Assembly: GCA_030407085.1 (NCBI GenBank)
Contig: CM059585.1
Span: forward strand, 98,302,501 to 98,366,500
Source: Trichopria drosophilae
Lineage: Eukaryota; Arthropoda; Insecta; Hymenoptera; Diapriidae
DNA: 64,000 bases
Direction of reading: 5' to 3'
The notes under the pieces were generated by a model, which was not told the DNA's origin, ran no database searches, and saw only the letters and a program-made list of their open reading frames with translations. The translations under genes and the position numbers were made by a program. Below, piece after piece: positions 57,831 to 64,000 of this stretch (positions are counted from its first letter, which is position 1; each line of letters begins with the position of its first letter).

Positions 57831-60004
57831 TTTCTTATTAACGGATATCAACCTGCAGCGGAAAGGCTTTTCTAGAATTATAACATTATTTCGAGTATCC
57901 CAAATCCTCATCATACAAGCTTTTAAAAAATAATAAAAACCATCAGAATTCATGTCGAATTTTTAATAAAAATGGAAGAGCACCATTCATTTTTTACGTT
58001 CATACATTTTTTAAAGATGTAAAACAGATGAATGATTGTCGAACATAAGGATACATTTTTCACATATATATTTTCCTGAATTTAAATAACGGGTTAAATT
58101 ACGGATTCATTTTCAGCGAATTAAAAAATAATGAGATTTTGTTCTCAATTTGAGAAAAATCATATTCTTTCTCTTTTAAATCAATAATGCTATAAAAAAT
58201 GTTTTTTTAACGGTATTTTAAGGTTATTTATGAAATACGCCTAGAGGCCATAGTTTTTACTGCATATTCATATTTAACAGGCCAAAGTACAAAGAAATAA
58301 TGCGTCGAGTCAAAATTACTCCTTGAAAATGTATGACATGTCCAAATTATTGTAAACCATACTAAAATTGTAGAAAATTTACCAAACACAAATATTTACA
58401 TTTTTATTTTAGCCGTGAAGATATCTGCCAATTTGTATTTTTCCCAATTCTTTTCTTCCAAAATTTTGTGCAGTACCTACAATCTGTCATTTTACGCATG
58501 ATTCCACAATACATGTCAATTTTTTCAGAAACCATAAAATGACTTTTCGTGTTATCAGTAAAAAACCAAAAATGTCTAAAGAATATGAAAATTAAGTCAA
58601 TTTTAAGATAAAAATGAATATGAATAACCGAAATCGTAAGAAGGCTATATAACTAATTATACCTGAAATATTATTGATTCAATAAAAAAATATTTAAGAT
58701 AACTTCCTTGACTACAATATTTATATGAAAACTATATTTTATCATTAGAAAGTATGGAAAATTTTATTTTTTAAGAAAAAAATGAAGAAAAATGAAAGAA
58801 AAAACTTTTTAAGTCTTTACATTCTTTACATACTTTTGCGCATTTTGTTTTTTTAAAAGTTCGAATTGTTATACATAAAATATTAATAAATTCATCCTAT
58901 TTACTATACTAATGTTCTGAGTTGTATGTATGCTCCAACTTATTTAAAAACACTAAATGACTCACAACATAAAGATGTCATTTCCAGTGGCATCACTGTT
59001 TACAAGTTGATTGCATGTTTAAACAATTTGGTAAAAATATTGAACTTTGAGTTAATTCAGATGCAAAATAGACTTTTATTTTTAACGTGTTACAGTGATG
59101 AACTAACGGCTTGTAAAGATCAAATTTAACTGCGTATGTCAATTTCAGCTATAAATAGTACCAAAGCTTTTTTATTAACAGACGTTATCCCTAATAATTT
59201 TTTTCATTACTTTTGTTGTAGAGTGATGATCGGGTTATTATTCTGTTTAAAATATCGTTATCTTTAATTGCCATGATCTTTAATTTATCGACTTTAAATG
59301 AAAACTTGATAAACAAGATTAGATCTTAATGTTTGACGACTCAAGTTATACAAAATTCGTGTTTAAGGATTGTTAACGTATTACTTTGAATTGGTGTTGT
59401 TCATAACATTGAGACTTGTTTTCCTGCTGATGCAGACAGCAGTTGTTAACTTGTTAATGATGATAATCGAAGAGATTTGGAATTTTCAGTCACTAAAAAC
59501 AGATTTGAACTGTTTGTTTACTTTTTTTGAGTAAATTTAACGAAAGTTCCCGCCAATAATTTCCGAGATATTTAAAATTTCAAAGTTGATATTTATATCC
59601 ATTTTTATTAACTATCTCAATATTTCATCACAAATTCCAAATAGCTATAATGTTTGTTATTATCAATAATAGTCCATAACAATTATTGTATTATAATACT
59701 CAAATTCCTTGTAGTAGTTTATTTTTAGATTGATTTTGATTAGATCTATTTTAGCAATTTTAATAGTCCTGAAATAATATTTTCCATTTTAAATCAAAAT
59801 TTATCAAGTATCTTTCAACTAAACCCTTACTTGATGAATTTTGCTTCATAATAGTAAATATTTGGAAAAAAAACATAGTGAAAGGTTTAAAAAATTATTT
59901 TTTAGCAGTTATTATTCTTGTTTTAAAAATAAATGGAAGAAAGAATAAAAAGAGGAGTTAATTGTTACTTTTTAGACTCTTCATCGATTGGAGTAGCATG
60001 CTTA
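57831..60004. other. AT-rich, no gene seen
   Basis: Only short AT-biased ORFs; the 67-codon plus ORF at 58926-59129 has no recognisable domain and biased composition. No clear repeat structure was found. Confidence 0.45.
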
Positions 60005-60415
60005 GTCGAACTAGGAGTAGCAAAGATATTTTAATCATTTGGAGTAGACATTAAATCCCATTTTTACTGTTTAATTTTTACTCCTTTGGAATTAAATTCG
60101 AATCCAACTACAGATTGACTTTGTAAGTGAAAATAAACACTTTCGATGGATGTAAAATAATTTTATAGGGTGTAAACTCAATTAAAAATTAGTCTTACAA
60201 GTAAAACTGTAGTTGGATTTAAATTGAATTCTAAAGGATTAAAAATCAAGCAGTTGGACCAGGAGTAAATTTTCAATCCAAATAATAAATTTAGTTTACA
60301 GTCCTTTAGAGTAATTAATGTACTTCTAATTGGGACTGATATGAATGATTTACTCCATCGGATTCAAAGTGTACTCCAAAGGATTCAAATATCTTTACTA
60401 CTATTTATTCAATTG
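60005..60415. repeat. Foldback element, ~190-bp imperfect arms
   Basis: Left phrases ggagtagcaaagatatttta, actgtttaatttttactcct and gaatccaactacag are complemented at the right by aaatatctttactacta, ggattaaaaatcaagcagt and ctgtagttggatttaaattg. The centre is near 60165. It is rich in a ggagta/tactcc motif. Confidence 0.75.
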
Positions 60416-60419
60416 AGAA

Positions 60420-62117
60420 TGCAACTCCAACCTGTAGAATGTAGAAAATACAATTCCCTCTTTCACTACAATGTTTCAATTTTAATTCTAATTCTGAATT
60501 TTCACTCCAAGAAGTGTACTTATCTTATGAAGTATATTTGTCGTATTTTTTAATTCTTTTTTAGTTAAGACAATATTAAGTTTGCAGCTTAAAAATGTAT
60601 GAAAAGCTCTCGCACAGCTTTAACTACTTTTATACTATTAATATTCTTTTAATTATCTTTCTAAACATTAAAAAAATTATGAATGCACATAATTACAGAA
60701 TAAATATAAACGCAGCGTAATCCAAGGACGACACGTTTCTCATTGATTATATGATTACGTTCAAGAAGTGAATCCTTGATGTAGTTTCCTAATAATTCTT
60801 AAAACGATAAAGAGATAATCAATCAAGATAAGAATTATGATTAAACTACGAAAGTAGTTTTAATAAATCTTGGCTGGTCTCCAAGAAACCTAGAAATAGT
60901 TATAGATTTTGCGACTATTTATTAATGTTCAACGTCTAAATAATTTCAATTTGTTTAAATCTAAACCTAACTTTTTTGGCTTTAAAACATAAGATTTTAA
61001 AGTAATTAGATAACTATTAGCACACGTGGCACCTGCATGTTTAAATAGTTCGTTTTTAAGTGTAATTACTTGTTCTAGGCGAAGTAAGATGCGAAGCCTG
61101 AAGAAAAACATAAAAATAATTAGTCCTTGAGGTCTGTCATATAATATTGTCTATTAATCTCCTATAATCATTTCTAAATTGCAGATTCAAAGGACGTGTT
61201 TTCAGGGACACAATTTTTAAAGATCACAAAACAGAAATTCATGTACTAAATATTTTTGGTATAATCACATCTTAAAGAGTGACAGTTCACTCTTTCACTA
61301 CATTTTTCTAGAAAATTTAGAGAGAATGATTGAATACACCAAATTTATTATGGAAGTAACACTTTCAAATAATTGAAAGAGATTATTGAATATAACAATT
61401 CTAGCAAGTTATAAGTAAAAATGACGTAATATTTATCTGACTGTTTCTTTAAATTACCAAAGTATTTATAATTATTGCTATTTAATGTTTGTTGCGATAT
61501 ATAAAAGAATAGAATCTCAAGACCTGTTAAGGAAGTCTTCCGGTGCTCTTTTCAGATACATCTTTATAAAAATGATGAAGTTATATACATGATTTAATGA
61601 TATAATTACTACATTTGCATGGAACGAAAATTACACAGAATTTAGAGTAATACTACAAAGAATATTACTTCGCATTATAGTGCAGATTTTTTAAAATCAA
61701 ACTATGGTATCGTTTTATCATAAAATTTGGTTGAGAACAGTAATAGAAAAAAGTGCAATTTTCTCTTTATATAAGTATTACTCATTAGTTACTGTTAACA
61801 ATTACGGATAATCAGTAAGTACAGTATACTCAAATAGTAGTAGAATTTCCCAATATAAAGTAAAGGTTAAAATAAGAAAATTGTAGAAAAAACTTACAAT
61901 AGGCATGGACAGTTTCGTAATAACGTTAACAAAAATGTTAAGCCATTTAGTTTTGCAACTTTACAAACAAAAAATTACTTCTTGTAACAAAATATATTTA
62001 GTACGATGTAGTAAATATCTATTTCTTTCAAGTAAATATTTACTGAAACTGAAGAATGCCCTGTTTAATGGAAGAATTGATTTTCGTGAAAAACATAAAT
62101 ATTTTGTTGCAACTATT
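60420..62117. other. AT-rich, no gene seen
   Basis: No supported gene. The phrase agtgacagttcactctt at about 61278 is complementary to aagagtgaactgtcact at about 57110, a short repeat of unknown type. Confidence 0.45.
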
Positions 62118-62305
62118 CAAAGAATCCACCCAAACAGCCAAAAGACGTCTTGAAGAGCTCTTTAAGAAGTTTTAAAAATTGTACGATGTCTTAAATATTT
62201 AGCAGAAATAACTCTTAAAGTGATCTTTAAGAATTAGACTTATGCGTCGATTCTAAGAGCTCTACAAGACCTCTCAAATGTGAAGTCTCCGAAAAGAGGT
62301 CTTAT
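62118..62305. repeat. Degenerate foldback with gagctctt motifs
   Basis: It begins acccaaacagccaaaagacg. Phrases cttgaagagctctttaag and taagagctctacaagacctc face each other. The start resembles the cccagacagca boundary of the palindromic array at 35318-36960. Confidence 0.45.
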
Positions 62306-62925
62306 TTGATAGCTTTGACATATAAAATAAATAATATAAATGAAAATTATATTATTTATTAGCTTATTTTATATTTATTTGAGATGCAGATGAAATTTTT
62401 CTAAAGACATTACGTAACGTTAGACTTTAAAATGCAGTGCAAGGAACATTTATTTCATATATGCCGACGGTACCAGTATTGATATAACGAGAAACAATTA
62501 TTCACAATAACTGACCTACAATAAATAACGCTGCCTATAGCAACAAGATTAATTTATTGTAATAATTAAAGCGAAACAAGAATTTGAAATGTTTTATTAA
62601 ATGGATTTCATTATTATAAGTGAGAAAGTTCATAAATAAGAGTCATCAATAAAGGTCATGAAACCACGACTAATCAGGAGACTCAAGAAGAAAATTCCAT
62701 TCGATCTTACGCACTAGAATAGATCCTTCTAGTGTATATTAAACTTTTACTCCCAGTGACATAATATTCTTAACTTTATTTAAATTGATATTGTAAGTGT
62801 TAGTTTAATATAATAATTAAGAATATCTGTATAAGGGCGCATCACTGGATGGGTACCTTCCACGATTAATTTCTACAACAAAAATATTGCTGAATGTCAA
62901 CAAGACAGATTGTAATAAAATTGGG

Positions 62926-62929
<4 letters not shown>

Positions 62930-62956
<27 letters not shown>

Positions 62957-63090
62957 TAAGGACCCAGACAACAATATACAAATGAGTTCAGGAGGATCTA
63001 AAAATTTCGTAGATATCAATTTCAGAAAAGCTCATAATGTGCCATATTTGACGTCTTGTAGAGCACATTGTGAGCTCATTCTGAACTATT
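62930..63090 (+). repeat. Poly(A) run and lone relative of palindromic array
   Basis: A run of about 28 A at 62930-62957 is followed by acccagacaacaatatac, gagttcaggaggatct, gcacattgtgagctcattctg and aactatt. These are the boundary and arm phrases of the array at 35318-36960, here as a single shortened unit. Confidence 0.65.
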
Positions 63091-63861
63091 ATCTAACAGT
63101 CTTTAAAAAATTTTAAAACATGCAAGTTAATCTTAATGATGTCTTTTTGTTGTTTTTTCATACTTTAAAACCAGGTATTAGTAGAAGAAAATTTTCGAAA
63201 ACGCAATCTATAAAACGCTGGTATGAATTGACGTTTCAGGTACAAAAGCTCTAGTTTCAACCACTAAAACCAAGAATCAGAGTGCGCTAGAAATCGCAAC
63301 TATAATTCTCTGCACCGTATATGTTTTTAATTGACTTAGAGATTTTCAAGGTTGAGTTTAACAACAGTAATGAGCGCATTACTAGGTAATTGCATGTCGT
63401 CGCGTATCCGCGAGGTAATAAAAGTGCGTCTAGTTAGACCGATTACTTTTCATTTTATAATACTGGAGATTGCAAAATTGAGGTCTCCTGCGACATTTAT
63501 TAATAAATTATCGAACGCAAGTTAAGACCGTTATTGCTAAAAGTATCCGATACGATCCTGTCTAAGCGTAGCCTTAGCAGTTTGTTGAACTCCGAGGAAC
63601 CAGTTTGTCTTTCGATAACGAGCGTAAGAAATTGCAGCTATAAAGTCATTGGGGCATAGTCATTTTTATTGTTCTACAATTTTTGTGTACTCTTTTTTTA
63701 AACAATTGTTACGAACAATTTCATAAGAGCTTCACGTGAGATACTCGTATGTTATCGTGTCATCGCGTAAACCTCATTTTTATTTTTGGTAGCCGACTAA
63801 TCTCCTACGAGTACAATTATTTTCCAAAGTCCATGTATTTTTCCAAGTTGTATTCGGTGAA

Positions 63862-63869
63862 ATGTCTAG
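63862..63869 (+). CDS. Possible first coding exon of a rightward gene
   Basis: ATGTCTAG is followed by a consensus donor GTAAGT at 63870-63875. It is preceded by a less AT-rich stretch (63350-63620) that could be promoter or 5'UTR. It would encode only Met-Ser and two bases of the next codon. The rest of the gene would lie beyond the window. Confidence 0.2.
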
Positions 63870-64000
63870 GTAAGTCGAAGACCATTCTTTGAGAGTATTA
63901 CGTTTTAATTGCAATCATTGTTTTACTGTAGCATAAATAAATCAGGAAATTGGCATTTGTTAACATTCCGATGGCAATGAAAAAGATATCCAAGGGATAC

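Noticed and set aside
1..64000. tRNA, rRNA or other structured RNA genes
   Set aside because: No cloverleaf with A and B boxes and no rRNA core sequence was recognised by eye; a tRNAscan or Rfam search would settle this.

Overview
This window is AT-rich animal nuclear DNA. It has spliced genes with GT-AG introns, long intergenic DNA and very many transposable-element remnants. The sharply conserved amino-acid transporter exons and the transposon mix (R4/Dong-type LINE, BEL/Pao, hAT, piggyBac-like and PIF-like short elements) point to an insect, perhaps a parasitoid-type hymenopteran. The order is an inference; nothing here proves it. No CRISPR array, bacterial operon, rRNA or convincing tRNA gene was seen.

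Host genes are few. (1) A minus-strand PDZ-WW adaptor exon lies at 2836-3723, with a probable 5'UTR exon and TATA-type promoter just above it. (2) A minus-strand cationic amino acid transporter (SLC7 CAT/slimfast-like) has nine coding exons between 45719 and 52651. Every splice phase agrees, giving about 561 residues; only the C-terminal exon is unplaced. (3) A plus-strand terminal exon at 31049-31956 encodes a low-complexity protein ending in Gag-type zinc knuckles. (4) A small unrecognised minus-strand ORF lies at 30696-30995. A possible first coding exon of another gene lies at 63862-63869.

Retroelements and transposase relics: a two-ORF endonuclease-type LINE (5202-10922) with intact-looking ORF2 and broken ORF1; a BEL/Pao pol relic (15920-17830, minus); a hAT transposase relic (19320-20300); an R4/Dong-type LINE (23370-27285) flanked on both sides by TAA repeats; and a transposase-like relic of unrecognised family (27390-28156, minus).

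The dominant theme is inverted-repeat DNA. At least a dozen foldback or long-TIR elements were seen, several with recognisable target duplications (TTAA, TA, TAA). The most striking are a nested palindrome at 14954-15399; two elements (20728-23256 and 33042-34219) that share TIR sequence and carry GC-rich hairpin cargo; a tandem array of palindromic units of about 231 bp (35318-36960); and a dispersed 42-bp composite repeat surrounding that array (34.3-40.6 kb). These are not explained by any coding gene. Most of 47.5-63.8 kb outside the transporter exons is AT-rich sequence in which I see little.
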